A DNA stretch of 50,755 nucleotides from assembly GCA_024637215.1 (NCBI GenBank), contig JAGXFM010000078.1:1-50755 (forward strand). The letters are read 5' to 3'. This document shows, piece by piece, positions 1-8,189 of this stretch. This DNA comes from Sulfuricurvum sp. (GTDB lineage Bacteria > Campylobacterota > Campylobacteria > Campylobacterales > Sulfurimonadaceae). Every line of letters starts with the position of its first letter. Position 1 is the stretch's first letter. Under the pieces are notes generated by a model. It saw only the letters and a list, made by a program, of their open reading frames with translations, did not search any database and was not told the origin of the DNA. The position numbers were made by a program, and so were the translations under genes.

Positions 1-304
1 GAGTCTGGCCGTTGCGGTGCCATAGCCAAACATAGATGAAGAAAAATAATCCGACTTGAATTATCGATGCAATAGGATTGGGAGGATTGGTTTGGGCTTT
101 GGGATCATGAACTAACACATCCAAACCGCTTGCCGTATCCATTTGATCATAACCGAATATCAACATGCTCAGAAGTGATATGGGTAATCCGATCATAAAA
201 ATATCGGTGACGAACCCTGCGGCACGAGGCCAAAAGGGGGCAAACACTGTTTTTGGTTTTGTGCGTGTAGATTGTTTTTTTGTTTTTAGGGTTCGCCATC
301 TCAT
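1..304 (-). CDS. RDD family membrane protein (partial, C-terminus beyond window)
   Basis: This minus-strand frame is open from an ATG at 302-304 to the window edge, giving about 101 residues. It begins MRWRTLKTKK, a basic N-terminus, followed by the RDD-like stretch PRAAGFVTDIFMIGLPISLL, where an Arg and an Asp flank the first hydrophobic segment. A second hydrophobic segment (QVGLFFFIYVWLWHRNGQT) follows after a polar loop. RDD proteins are small polytopic inner-membrane proteins, mostly of unknown function; a few relatives are linked to ion transport. No good Shine-Dalgarno sequence precedes the ATG. Instead the start overlaps by ATGA the stop of a micro-ORF, so translation may be coupled from upstream. 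The family call rests on the visible motif, and the protein is incomplete. Confidence 0.75.
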   Translation of the reverse strand, partial: MRWRTLKTKKQSTRTKPKTVFAPFWPRAAGFVTDIFMIGLPISLLSMLIFGYDQMDTASGLDVLVHDPKAQTNPPNPIASIIQVGLFFFIYVWLWHRNGQT

Positions 305-351
305 AAGTGAAAGTATAACGATATTACTATTCGTTTACCAAATTGATTCAT
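301..351 (-). CDS. Putative 16-codon micro-ORF linking leader ORF to RDD gene
   Basis: A 16-residue frame (starts MNQFGKRIVI) begins at an ATG overlapping the stop of the 19-codon ORF upstream and ends in a TGA that overlaps the ATG of the RDD gene. Both junctions read TTATGA. No ribosome binding site of its own is seen. It may be a coupling device or chance; there is no evidence that the peptide is functional. Confidence 0.25.
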   Translation of the reverse strand: MNQFGKRIVISLYFHL

Positions 352-407
352 AATATCGTTATCCCAAATGACAGCAGCAAGTCAGCGGGTAACGTTTTCT
401 CATTCAT
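348..407 (-). CDS. Putative 19-codon leader ORF upstream of the RDD gene
   Basis: A 19-residue frame, MNEKTLPADLLLSFGITIL, lies between flgE and the RDD gene. It has the best ribosome binding site in the region (AAGGAG, six bases before the ATG), whereas the RDD gene has none. It is followed by a second micro-ORF and then the RDD start, each joined by an ATGA overlap. A hairpin lies just upstream at 432-456. It could be a leader peptide, a short membrane peptide, or the remnant of a longer gene. It is not recognised as any known family. Confidence 0.35.
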   Translation of the reverse strand: MNEKTLPADLLLSFGITIL

Positions 408-431
408 CACTCACTCCTTAAGTTTCAAAGT

Positions 432-456
432 TCCGGCGTTCATCCTTCTCGCCGGA
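432..456 (-). promoter_or_regulatory. Hairpin in 5' leader of the RDD transcript
   Basis: TCCGGCG and CGCCGGA form a perfect 7-bp stem with an 11-base loop, between a possible -10 (TAGAAT, minus strand, 474-479) and the leader ORF. The bases just 5' of the stem in the RNA (ACTCC) could instead pair with the GGAGT of the ribosome binding site at about 413-417, so the two states may compete. No known riboswitch class was recognised. Confidence 0.35.
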
Positions 457-514
457 GTTATCTTCCTAAAAAAATTCTACTATATTAATAATCAAATGTA
501 ATCAGTGGTAATTA

Positions 515-534
515 CTAACGCAAAAAAGCGTTAG
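515..534 (-). terminator. Possible flgE terminator hairpin
   Basis: CTAACGC and GCGTTAG form a 7-bp perfect stem around a six-base loop, and it includes the flgE stop codon. On the minus-strand RNA the loop is six U residues, but only a short AU-rich stretch follows, so intrinsic termination may be weak. It is the only hairpin between flgE and the next gene's leader. Confidence 0.35.
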
Positions 535-2693
535 CGTTTGAGGCCGATAAGGGTTTCGAGAAGCGTGTCAGAGGTGGTAATGGTTTTACCGTTGGCTTGA
601 TATCCGCGTTGAATAATAATAAGCTGTGTTAGTGATTTAGACAAATCGACATTTGATGCTTCAAGTGCTGACGATTGCATAAATCCGCGTCCAGCGGTTG
701 CCGCTGTTCCGATAATCGGGTCACCTGAGTTGGCAGATTGGAGATAAACATTTCCGCCATCACTCACTAACCCCTCGTTATTCGAAAACTTCGCCATTCC
801 GATTTGAGCAAGTCCGAATGAACGTCCGTTGGAGAATGATCCTACTAACGTACCACTTTGGTCAATCCGGATACCGACGAGGTCCCCTCCGGGATAACCG
901 TCTTGGCTGATACCGCTGGTTCCTGATGGATTGTCAAAACTGGTCATTCCATCAAATGAGTTGATCGTACCGAAATTCAAATCAATTGTCTGATTAGGAG
1001 CCGAACCGTTATTGGCGGTATAGGTAAGACTTGGAATCGTCGCAAGAGCAAGGGCTCCAGTATTAGTAAAGCTGATACGTCCGGCATCTAAATTTTTAAG
1101 TTCATTTTTATTGATTGTTCCCCCGATATCTCCGGGTGATGGGACACTGATTTCATAAATCCACTCAGTTCCTCCACTGGAGTTGAGTGCCGTTTTACGG
1201 AAATCGAGTCGAAGGGTGTGTTTGGTTCCAAGGGAGTCGAATACATCAATACTCGCCGAGTGAGTAGCGGCATTAAACGATTGGCTCAATCGTGAGATGC
1301 TTGAACCGGTGGTCAACGTTCCCGATAAGGTTTGGAAGTTTTGGGTAAATCGAGTGTTTTCAGTGACCCCAGCCGAAGTTAATCCCGTGACGGCAACTCT
1401 GAGATCGTATTCATCCGTTCCTGCACTTCCGGGATTTTTGATCTCAAATTGCCCTTTGCTGTTGATTTCAACCGTAATAGCACTCGTAAATACACCATCA
1501 TTACCAACAGTATGATCATCCCCGACAAGGCGCGCATCGTGCTGCATCTGAGCCCGTAAATCTTCCGTTGATGTGAATTGACGTATAGCTCCGGTTGCAT
1601 TGGTTTCACCTATAGGGGTGGCTCCGGCACTAACAAAAGAATATTGAAATGCGGTGATATCGCTTCCACTGGTAAAACCGGTCGCTGCGACATCCGAGGT
1701 TACAACTAAGCTAATATTTTTACTGGCGGCGGTTGTCCCCCGCGTATTATCATTAGTAAGGATCAAAATAGCCGGATTTGAGGGATCTGGTGCCGCACTC
1801 ACACCCGTAGTTGCCGTATTGGCATTGATTTTAGCGGCGATCATACTGGTCGCTTGAGCTGCCGTTTCTGTCCCGGCGAATACCAATGACATAGAAACCC
1901 CGTTCACGTCAAATGCTAAAGCACCGGCAGCAGGGGCGGCAATCGTATCACTGTAAGTTGAGGGCTGATAGCTCGTCCACATCCCTTGACCGCTTTGGAG
2001 ATTCAACGCATTTCCGCTCGCATCAAACAAAACGTTAAAAAACTCAGGGCGATCATCATCCGAAGTATTAGCTAAACCATCGGCACCTGATGTATTAAGA
2101 CTATTGGTATCAAGACCATAAATAGGTTTGAATTGCTCTACTTGATCCCCTGAACTTAGGTTCGCTTTGATCACCACTTCAGTCGTTGATTGTGCCGGAG
2201 TGGTTAACCCCGGTGGAATTTGAATATTGGAGATCGGTGCGGTAGCATCAACAAGCCCTGTTGTTTTATCGCGTACCCATCCTTGAACAATGAATCCGTT
2301 ATTATCGACAAAATTTCCGGCCGCGTCAAATTTAAAATCCCCCGAACGGCTATACTTATAGGTATTTCCCCCATCGGAACTGACGATAAAGAAACCGTCA
2401 CCTTGGATTGCTACGTCGGTATTTTTATCGGTATTTTGAATCGATCCTTGAGAATGGATACGGGTGACCGAACTAACGGTTGTCCCTAATCCGATCTGTA
2501 CGGCATTTTTTCCCCCGATTTGTCCTTGCGGAGCGGTCGCGATTTGATTGGTTTGGGCTAACAAATCAGAAAAGTTTGCACGCGAATACTTATACCCGAT
2601 CGTATTAACGTTAGCAATATTGTTGGATTCAACGTCCATTGCAACCTGATGCGATTGCAACCCGGTAACACCTGCGAAGAGTGATCGTAACAT
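531..2693 (-). CDS. flgE: Flagellar hook protein FlgE
   Basis: Structural protein of the flagellar hook, the flexible joint outside the outer membrane. It is 720 residues long, close to the long hook proteins of Helicobacter and unlike the roughly 400-residue enterobacterial form. The N-terminus (MLRSLFAGVTGLQSHQVAMD, then SNNIANVNTIGYK) and the C-terminus (LTQLIIIQRGYQANGKTITT) are the conserved rod/hook-family coiled-coil termini that form the inner hook tube; the middle 500 residues are the variable, Ser/Thr/Gly-rich surface domains. It is the last gene of the fliK-flgD-hook-like-flgE block, but a 51-bp gap with its own sigma-54 promoter precedes it, which suits the large amounts of hook protein needed. 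Confidence 0.95.
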   Translation of the reverse strand: MLRSLFAGVTGLQSHQVAMDVESNNIANVNTIGYKYSRANFSDLLAQTNQIATAPQGQIGGKNAVQIGLGTTVSSVTRIHSQGSIQNTDKNTDVAIQGDGFFIVSSDGGNTYKYSRSGDFKFDAAGNFVDNNGFIVQGWVRDKTTGLVDATAPISNIQIPPGLTTPAQSTTEVVIKANLSSGDQVEQFKPIYGLDTNSLNTSGADGLANTSDDDRPEFFNVLFDASGNALNLQSGQGMWTSYQPSTYSDTIAAPAAGALAFDVNGVSMSLVFAGTETAAQATSMIAAKINANTATTGVSAAPDPSNPAILILTNDNTRGTTAASKNISLVVTSDVAATGFTSGSDITAFQYSFVSAGATPIGETNATGAIRQFTSTEDLRAQMQHDARLVGDDHTVGNDGVFTSAITVEINSKGQFEIKNPGSAGTDEYDLRVAVTGLTSAGVTENTRFTQNFQTLSGTLTTGSSISRLSQSFNAATHSASIDVFDSLGTKHTLRLDFRKTALNSSGGTEWIYEISVPSPGDIGGTINKNELKNLDAGRISFTNTGALALATIPSLTYTANNGSAPNQTIDLNFGTINSFDGMTSFDNPSGTSGISQDGYPGGDLVGIRIDQSGTLVGSFSNGRSFGLAQIGMAKFSNNEGLVSDGGNVYLQSANSGDPIIGTAATAGRGFMQSSALEASNVDLSKSLTQLIIIQRGYQANGKTITTSDTLLETLIGLKR

Positions 2694-2727
2694 GATATGT
2701 CCTTTTTATGACAAAGTAAAATTTAAA

Positions 2728-2743
2728 AGCAAAAATTATTCCA
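2728..2743 (-). promoter_or_regulatory. Sigma-54 promoter of flgE
   Basis: On the minus strand TGGAATAATTTTTGCT matches the sigma-54 consensus (TGG...TTGCT), with GG and GC exactly ten bases apart. It lies directly after the stop of the upstream hook-like gene and about 35 bases before the flgE start. Hook and rod genes are RpoN/FlgR-dependent in Campylobacterota, which supports the call. Confidence 0.85.
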
Positions 2744-2744
2744 A

Positions 2745-4082
2745 TTAGCGGTGCATCTGCAATGCTTTTTGAATTAATTCATCTCCGGTAGTGATACTCT
2801 TCGCATTGGCCTGATACGCACGCTGCATAATTATCATATCGGTAAGTCCTACGTCCAATCGCACATTGGAATTTTCGAGTTTTCCACTGTAAACTAACGC
2901 CCCTGTAATCGCTTCACCGTTTTCATCCGTCCAAAAAATCGGATTTCCGCTATCGGTACTTTCCTGAAAATAGGTATCTCCGGCACGATTTAACCCTTGA
3001 TCATTTTGAAAATGGTATACCGCTACGCGACCGATAGCACTTTGTCGACCGTTTGAAAAGTCGGCAACGATAATACCGTTGGAGTTAATCCCGTATTTGG
3101 TTAACGTCCCGCCTGAAACACCGTTAGATCGTGACGTTCCCGTAATCGCGGCACCGTCGATAGAGATAACGCCATCAAAGCCGCTACCCAAATCAATCGC
3201 CACCGCATTACCGTCATTATCCATCGAAGCAATATCAAAACTGCTCAGCCCCCCACTTCCATCAAATATCGCTTGTCCATTTTTTGTATCGTAAACAACA
3301 CTTCCATCATTCGAGGTGACGGAAGCGGTGACATCCCAAGCAACACTTCCGCTGGGTTGGACGGCACTCAGAGTAAAAGAGAGACTCAAACGGTTTCGCT
3401 CATTATTGGCACTAACAACGTCGGCGCTGATGGTACGCTTTTCGTTATCGGTTCCGAGATTACCGAAAAACTGTGCCGTGGTTGTTGGCTCAACCGGATA
3501 GGCGATACGTGTGGGGAATTCCAAAATTCCCTGCGAACCAACTGTCCCCATAGCGACTTCATCGGTCGGGTCACTGACCACGTAAGCCCCCATAACACCG
3601 TTTAAATCAAAATCACCGTAATCAAAGGTTCCGTTGTAGGCAAAGTTGCTCAACATCGTCCCCGTTACATATTTACCGTCATTGGTAGTAAGCCGTGCAA
3701 CCGAAGAGTTAGGATCTCCCGCTACGGTTTGGTACTCATCGAATACAAAATTTCCGGCTCGGGTGTAATAGGCATCATTTCCCGATACAACACCAAACCA
3801 ACCGTTTCCACCGATCGCAAGATCATTAAAACGATCACTCGCGAGAAGTGTCCCATTTTGCATTTGGGTTGTCGTGGATTGCAAACGTGACCCCATGCCG
3901 ATACTGTTCGTGGTCGGAGTAGACCCAGCACTCACTAAAATATTTGTAAATAACTCGTTGAATTCAGCCGTTGAGCCTTTATACCCTACTGTATTTACAT
4001 TGGCAATATTATCGGAGACGACATCCAGTCCATACTGATGGGTCATAATCCCCGATATTCCAGAATAATAGGCTTGATTCAC
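2745..4082 (-). CDS. Second flagellar hook/basal-body (FlgE-like) protein
   Basis: A 445-residue member of the FlgE/F/G family. It has the N-terminal flg_bb_rod signature (YGLDVVSDNIANVNTVGYKG) and the C-terminal signature (LTDMIIMQRAYQANAKSITT), with FlgE-type central domains between. It is much shorter than the neighbouring 720-residue FlgE and clearly differs from it, so it is a paralogue and not a fresh duplication. Campylobacter and Helicobacter also carry two FlgE-like genes, one next to flgD and one encoding the main hook. It starts 10 bases after flgD and has no promoter of its own, so it should be made with fliK and flgD. Its exact role (minor hook, hook base or cap-proximal protein) is not settled by sequence. 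Confidence 0.88.
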   Translation of the reverse strand: MNQAYYSGISGIMTHQYGLDVVSDNIANVNTVGYKGSTAEFNELFTNILVSAGSTPTTNSIGMGSRLQSTTTQMQNGTLLASDRFNDLAIGGNGWFGVVSGNDAYYTRAGNFVFDEYQTVAGDPNSSVARLTTNDGKYVTGTMLSNFAYNGTFDYGDFDLNGVMGAYVVSDPTDEVAMGTVGSQGILEFPTRIAYPVEPTTTAQFFGNLGTDNEKRTISADVVSANNERNRLSLSFTLSAVQPSGSVAWDVTASVTSNDGSVVYDTKNGQAIFDGSGGLSSFDIASMDNDGNAVAIDLGSGFDGVISIDGAAITGTSRSNGVSGGTLTKYGINSNGIIVADFSNGRQSAIGRVAVYHFQNDQGLNRAGDTYFQESTDSGNPIFWTDENGEAITGALVYSGKLENSNVRLDVGLTDMIIMQRAYQANAKSITTGDELIQKALQMHR

Positions 4083-4092
4083 TATAGTATCC

Positions 4093-4770
4093 TTAGTTGT
4101 TTGTCACTTCGGAGATCGTACTGAAGTCAACATAATTAGAGCCGAGTTTGGCATAGGTGACCCCCTTGTCAAATTTAATGGCTTCAATAGGGTAGAGTCC
4201 GACACGTGAGGTAGCCGTTGTCCCATCCGTTTTGGTATACGACGATTCAACATAGTAAACACCTGCATCCAGTTCTACCCCGTTGTTATTAGTGCCGTCC
4301 CAGTTATATTTTGCGATTCCCGCATCAGTAGCACCAATCGCCATACTACGGAGAACATTCCCGCTACTATCGAGAATATTAACCTTTCCACTGCTAACAG
4401 CATCTGGGAAATAGAGCTCAAAATCAACGTCTTCACCCTCTTCCCTGACAATAGCGTTACTGCCGGTATCCGCTAGTTTACCGATAGCAGAAATACCGGT
4501 GTATTGCAAAGATGCGTTGAGGGATGCGGCCAATGTTTCAAGCGCTTTATTGGTATTTTCATTTGCCTCTAATGTCGCAAGTTGTGAGGTTTGTGTTAAA
4601 ATTTTCTCGCTGTCCATCGGAGCAGTCGGATCTTGGTATTTGAGTTCTAAGAGTAACAATTTAAGAAAGTCGTCTTTTCCTAAAACACTTTTATCTTCGT
4701 TTGTGGCAGCCGTAGTTCCGCCTGTATAGGCGGCATCTGTTGTGTAAGCTCCGTAAGCATTAATAGCCAT
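4093..4770 (-). CDS. flgD: Flagellar hook-capping protein FlgD
   Basis: FlgD caps the growing hook and is needed for FlgE subunits to polymerise. The 225-residue protein carries the conserved N-terminal segment (LGKDDFLKLLLLELKYQDPT, then QLATLEANENTNKALE), which is its strongest marker. The C-terminal half has FlgD-type beta-sandwich features, for example GATDAGIAKYNWDGTNNNGV, resembling the FlgD Ig-like domain. It lies 15 bases after fliK and 10 before the hook-like gene, so the three are probably one sigma-54 transcript. Length is normal for the family. Confidence 0.93.
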   Translation of the reverse strand: MAINAYGAYTTDAAYTGGTTAATNEDKSVLGKDDFLKLLLLELKYQDPTAPMDSEKILTQTSQLATLEANENTNKALETLAASLNASLQYTGISAIGKLADTGSNAIVREEGEDVDFELYFPDAVSSGKVNILDSSGNVLRSMAIGATDAGIAKYNWDGTNNNGVELDAGVYYVESSYTKTDGTTATSRVGLYPIEAIKFDKGVTYAKLGSNYVDFSTISEVTNN

Positions 4771-4785
4771 AATATCCTCCTTGGA

Positions 4786-6183
4786 TTACGCGTAATTCGG
4801 GATTACGATTTCAAGAGCCGAAATCTGCTCTTCATTTAGTTCGAGTTCTTCAAACGACTCATAAGAGCGAAAACGGTTTTGTTGTTGCTCTTGTTGATGT
4901 TGTTGTTGTGCCTGTTGTCCATTTTCACCTCCGGACATAAAATTCATTGTAGCGTTGGTAATCCCCTGAGAAGCGAGCTGCGCTTTGAGCTCCGTCGCAT
5001 TGTGGGCTAAAAAGGCGACACTGCTAGCATTGGTTGATTGGATATTGACATGAACATTATTACCGCGCTGTACGAGGGTTACTTCAACTTCACCGAGCTT
5101 TTCAGGATTCAGCTTCATCGTAAGACGTGTAAACGGGGGTTTATACTCTTGTACCGCCTCTTTCAGATCGCTCGCAAAAAGACGCATGCTTTGCTGTGCT
5201 TCTTTCGATTTTACTTCCAGAGAATCCGCTTTAAGAGGATGGGCTGTTTTAGCCCCGTCCCCTTCAACTTTTAAAGAGTTACCGCTCTCCCCTTGGGATT
5301 CTTTATTCTCATTTGTCCCCTGTAATAAAGCGATTAACCCATCTGTTTTTGTGGTTTGCTGTGCAGGTGACGCCGTTTTTACTTCTATCTCCAAAGCAGA
5401 TGCAGAGGTTTCCTTAGCCGAGTCTGTGCCTTCGCGTTTGTCAAGCGTTTGTAGCAATGTTTTCAACGGCTGTGTTTCAGTTTTTTCGGAAATAACATTT
5501 TCTACGGACTCTGACGAACTTGTTTTCGTACTTTTTTGCTCTTTATTCTTTATCTCATTAATAAGCTGTGCCAACGTCTCCATTGACATATCCTCTTGCG
5601 ATGCACTCGGAAGGGCGGCCAGGGCTTTCGTCTCCAAAAGAGGTTTTGAAAGGAGCTCGTTCGGAAACGGCGCTTTCTCTTCCGAATCATTTACTAAAGT
5701 AGAAAGGCTAATCGATTGCGGCTCTAATCCCATTTTTTTAGCCAGTTCAACGAGACCCGCCAACGTTTTCGGCAACGTTTTCGGATCGACTTGATATTCG
5801 GGGGTTTTAGCGGTAATCTCATTTTTAAGATAATCTTTTGCCCGATTCATAAGGGTGCGTACTTGATCTTCAGAAAGAGTTCCGAGAAGCTCTTTGGAGA
5901 GCAGTGCCGATTCTTTCTCTTCACTCCCCGTTAAAAGTGACTGGAGTTCTTTAAAAGAAGATGATTTTATTTCTAAATTTTTTGTTGAACTGTTTTTAGG
6001 ATCGATGACCGCTTTAAAATCATTGGATTTGACGATTTTACTCTCATCCGTTTTAGATTGCCCGAATGAACCCAAAAGTTTAGAAAACAGGTCATTCGAT
6101 TTTGAAGAAGATTTTTTTGAATTCCCCCCTAATAAATCGGCCAGTGATGTTTTCGCCTGAGCTTCGTTACTTTGAATGATCAT
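4786..6183 (-). CDS. fliK: Flagellar hook-length control protein FliK
   Basis: FliK measures the hook and switches the flagellar export gate from hook to filament substrates. The 465-residue protein has a long, low-complexity Ser/Lys/Glu-rich N-terminal region, as expected for the ruler. A conserved C-terminal Flg_hook domain spans about residues 350-420 (LTMKLNPEKLGEVEVTLVQR, then a region on the Ala-rich helix TELKAQLASQGI). A Gln-rich tract follows at about 425-440. The start is supported by AAGGA eight bases upstream. It is the first gene of the hook operon and has a clear sigma-54 promoter 55 bases before the start. Repeat-poor N-terminal sequence makes homology weak there; the C-domain and context carry the call. 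Confidence 0.9.
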   Translation of the reverse strand: MIIQSNEAQAKTSLADLLGGNSKKSSSKSNDLFSKLLGSFGQSKTDESKIVKSNDFKAVIDPKNSSTKNLEIKSSSFKELQSLLTGSEEKESALLSKELLGTLSEDQVRTLMNRAKDYLKNEITAKTPEYQVDPKTLPKTLAGLVELAKKMGLEPQSISLSTLVNDSEEKAPFPNELLSKPLLETKALAALPSASQEDMSMETLAQLINEIKNKEQKSTKTSSSESVENVISEKTETQPLKTLLQTLDKREGTDSAKETSASALEIEVKTASPAQQTTKTDGLIALLQGTNENKESQGESGNSLKVEGDGAKTAHPLKADSLEVKSKEAQQSMRLFASDLKEAVQEYKPPFTRLTMKLNPEKLGEVEVTLVQRGNNVHVNIQSTNASSVAFLAHNATELKAQLASQGITNATMNFMSGGENGQQAQQQHQQEQQQNRFRSYESFEELELNEEQISALEIVIPNYA

Positions 6184-6237
6184 GAGTGATCCTTATTTGG
6201 GCACATATCGCACCCTTTTGTTAAAGTAGTAAAGCAA

Positions 6238-6253
6238 AGCAAAAAATATTCCA
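6238..6253 (-). promoter_or_regulatory. Sigma-54 promoter of the fliK-flgD-hook operon
   Basis: Minus-strand TGGAATATTTTTTGCT has the sigma-54 -24 (TGG) and -12 (TTGCT) elements with exact spacing and differs from the flgE promoter at a single base. It lies about 55 bases before fliK, in the divergent fliK-typA gap. The shared motif suggests both hook transcripts are switched on together. Confidence 0.85.
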
Positions 6254-6320
6254 CTTAAGGAAAGTAACCAAACAGTAATTTGCAATAATGTGCTTAACAT
6301 TTCCTTAACCTTATGTGCGA

Positions 6321-6326
6321 TATAAT
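6321..6326 (+). promoter_or_regulatory. -10 element of typA promoter
   Basis: A perfect TATAAT lies 36 bases before the typA ATG, in the gap shared with the divergent sigma-54 fliK promoter. No convincing -35 hexamer is visible, which is common for sigma-70 promoters in Campylobacterota. Confidence 0.6.
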
Positions 6327-6362
6327 CCGCGAAAATCTTTGCCCTCATTTTAAAGGACAGCA

Positions 6363-8168
6363 ATGCAAAAAATTCGTAACATCGCCGTAATCGCGCACGT
6401 TGACCACGGTAAAACGACTCTAGTTGACGGGTTGCTCAAGCAATCCGGTACATATGGAAGCCACGAACAAGTGAATGAAAGAGCTATGGACTCTAACGCC
6501 CTTGAAAAAGAGCGCGGAATCACCATTCTCTCAAAAAACACGGCGATTCGCTATGGCGATCATAAAATTAACGTTATCGACACTCCGGGCCACGCCGATT
6601 TCGGTGGAGAAGTTGAGCGCGTATTAAAAATGGTTGACGGGGCTTTGATCCTTGTTGATGCGTATGAGGGTGTTATGCCTCAAACGAAATTCGTTGTTAA
6701 AAAAATGTTGGCTCTTGGGCTCAAGCCAATCGTTGTTATCAACAAAATCGACAAACCTTCCGCTGATCCTGAGCGCGTAGTAGACGAAGTATTCGACCTT
6801 TTTGTTGCAATGGACGCGACTGAAGATCAACTCGATTTCCCAATCATCTATGCAGCAGCTCGTGATGGTATGGCGAAACTCAATATGTCTGACCCTGATG
6901 GTGACTTCACTTGTTTGTTCAACACTATTCTAGATAAAGTGCCTGAACCTACCGGTGATCCTGAGAATCCAACACAATTACAAGTTTTCACATTGGACTA
7001 CGATAATTATGTTGGTAAAATCGGTATTGCTCGTATCTTCAACGGACGCATTTCAAAAGGGGATAATATCCTCCTTGCAAAAGCTGACGGCGAAATGGTT
7101 AAGGGTAAAATCTCTAAACTTATCGGATTTATGGGTCTTAACCGTACAGAAATCCAAACCGCAGAAGCGGGCGACATCGTTGCACTCGCCGGTATCGAAA
7201 CCGTAGACGTTGGAGACACCATCTGTGATCCTAACAATCCTATGCCATTGGATCCAATGCACGTTGAAGAGCCTACGCTAAACGTATTCTTCTCGGTTAA
7301 TGATTCTCCCCTTGCAGGTCAAGAGGGAAAACATATCACGTCAAACAAAATTCGTGAGCGTTTAGAAGCAGAGATGAACACCAACGTTGCAATGCGTTGT
7401 GAAGTTATCGGTGAGGGTAAATTCCAAGTTTCAGGACGTGGAGAACTTCAAATCACGATTTTGGCTGAAAATATGCGTCGTGAAGGCTTCGAGTTCGGTA
7501 TCGGACGTCCTGAAGTTATCGTACGTGAAATCGAAGGGGTCCAATGTGAGCCGTTCGAGCACCTTGTAGTTGACCTTCCTCAAGAATTTGCAGGAAGCAT
7601 CATTGAGCGTCTTGGTCGTCGTAAAGCAGAAATGACAGCGATGGTTCCAATGGGTGAGGGCTTTACGCGCGTAGAGTTCGTTATCCCTGCACGTGGACTT
7701 ATCGGTTTCCGTGGACAATTTTTGACAGAAACCAAAGGTGAGGGTGTTATGAATCACTCATTCTTAGAATTCCGCCCATACTCAGCAAGTGGTGTTGAGA
7801 GCCGTCAGTACGGAGCATTGACCTCTATGGAAGATGGTGTTACCTTGGCATTCTCCCTTGCAAACTTGCAAGAGCGTGGAGTATTGTTTGTTAATCCTCA
7901 AACCAAAGTTTACAAAGGGATGATCGTAGGCGAGCACAGCCGTACCAACGACCTTGATGTTAACCCGATCAAAGGAAAAGCACAATCAAACGTCCGTTCA
8001 TCAGGAGCAGACGAAGCGATTAAACTCATTCCACCACGTGATATGAACCTTGAGCGTGCACTTGAATGGATCGAAGACGATGAGCTTCTTGAAGTAACTC
8101 CTCTTACTATCCGTATCCGTAAAAAATGGTTGGATCCAACTGACCGTAAACGTTACGGAAAAAAATAA
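6363..8168 (+). CDS. typA: Ribosome-associated GTPase TypA/BipA
   Basis: A translational GTPase related to EF-G and LepA that binds the 70S ribosome and supports ribosome assembly and stress adaptation. The 601-residue length is typical. G1 is AHVDHGKTT (residues 11-19), followed by the switch II motif [12 protein letters not shown] and the NKID motif. The C-terminal BipA-specific region includes the stretch from [18 protein letters not shown] to the basic C-terminus. AAAGGA precedes the ATG by six bases. It is monocistronic and runs convergently into the flavoprotein gene at 8189. Confidence 0.97.
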   Translation: MQKIRNIAVIAHVDHGKTTLVDGLLKQSGTYGSHEQVNERAMDSNALEKERGITILSKNTAIRYGDHKINVIDTPGHADFGGEVERVLKMVDGALILVDAYEGVMPQTKFVVKKMLALGLKPIVVINKIDKPSADPERVVDEVFDLFVAMDATEDQLDFPIIYAAARDGMAKLNMSDPDGDFTCLFNTILDKVPEPTGDPENPTQLQVFTLDYDNYVGKIGIARIFNGRISKGDNILLAKADGEMVKGKISKLIGFMGLNRTEIQTAEAGDIVALAGIETVDVGDTICDPNNPMPLDPMHVEEPTLNVFFSVNDSPLAGQEGKHITSNKIRERLEAEMNTNVAMRCEVIGEGKFQVSGRGELQITILAENMRREGFEFGIGRPEVIVREIEGVQCEPFEHLVVDLPQEFAGSIIERLGRRKAEMTAMVPMGEGFTRVEFVIPARGLIGFRGQFLTETKGEGVMNHSFLEFRPYSASGVESRQYGALTSMEDGVTLAFSLANLQERGVLFVNPQTKVYKGMIVGEHSRTNDLDVNPIKGKAQSNVRSSGADEAIKLIPPRDMNLERALEWIEDDELLEVTPLTIRIRKKWLDPTDRKRYGKK

Positions 8169-8171
8169 GTT

Positions 8172-8189
8172 AGTGCGCATTCGCGCGCT
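8172..8189. terminator. Hairpin between convergent typA and flavoprotein genes
   Basis: AGTGCGC and GCGCGCT pair with one G-U wobble around a four-base ATTC loop in the 20-bp gap between the two convergent genes. It is GC-rich and placed where a shared terminator would be expected. No long T tract follows on the plus strand, and only an interrupted one on the minus strand. Confidence 0.35.

Noticed and set aside
165-353. 62-codon plus-strand ORF at the left edge
   Set aside because: Lies opposite the RDD gene, whose minus-strand translation has clear family features; the plus-strand frame has none.
5186-5794. 202-codon plus-strand ORF inside fliK
   Set aside because: Antisense shadow of the Lys/Glu/Ser-rich fliK ruler; its Ser/Phe/Cys-rich translation reflects the complementary codons.
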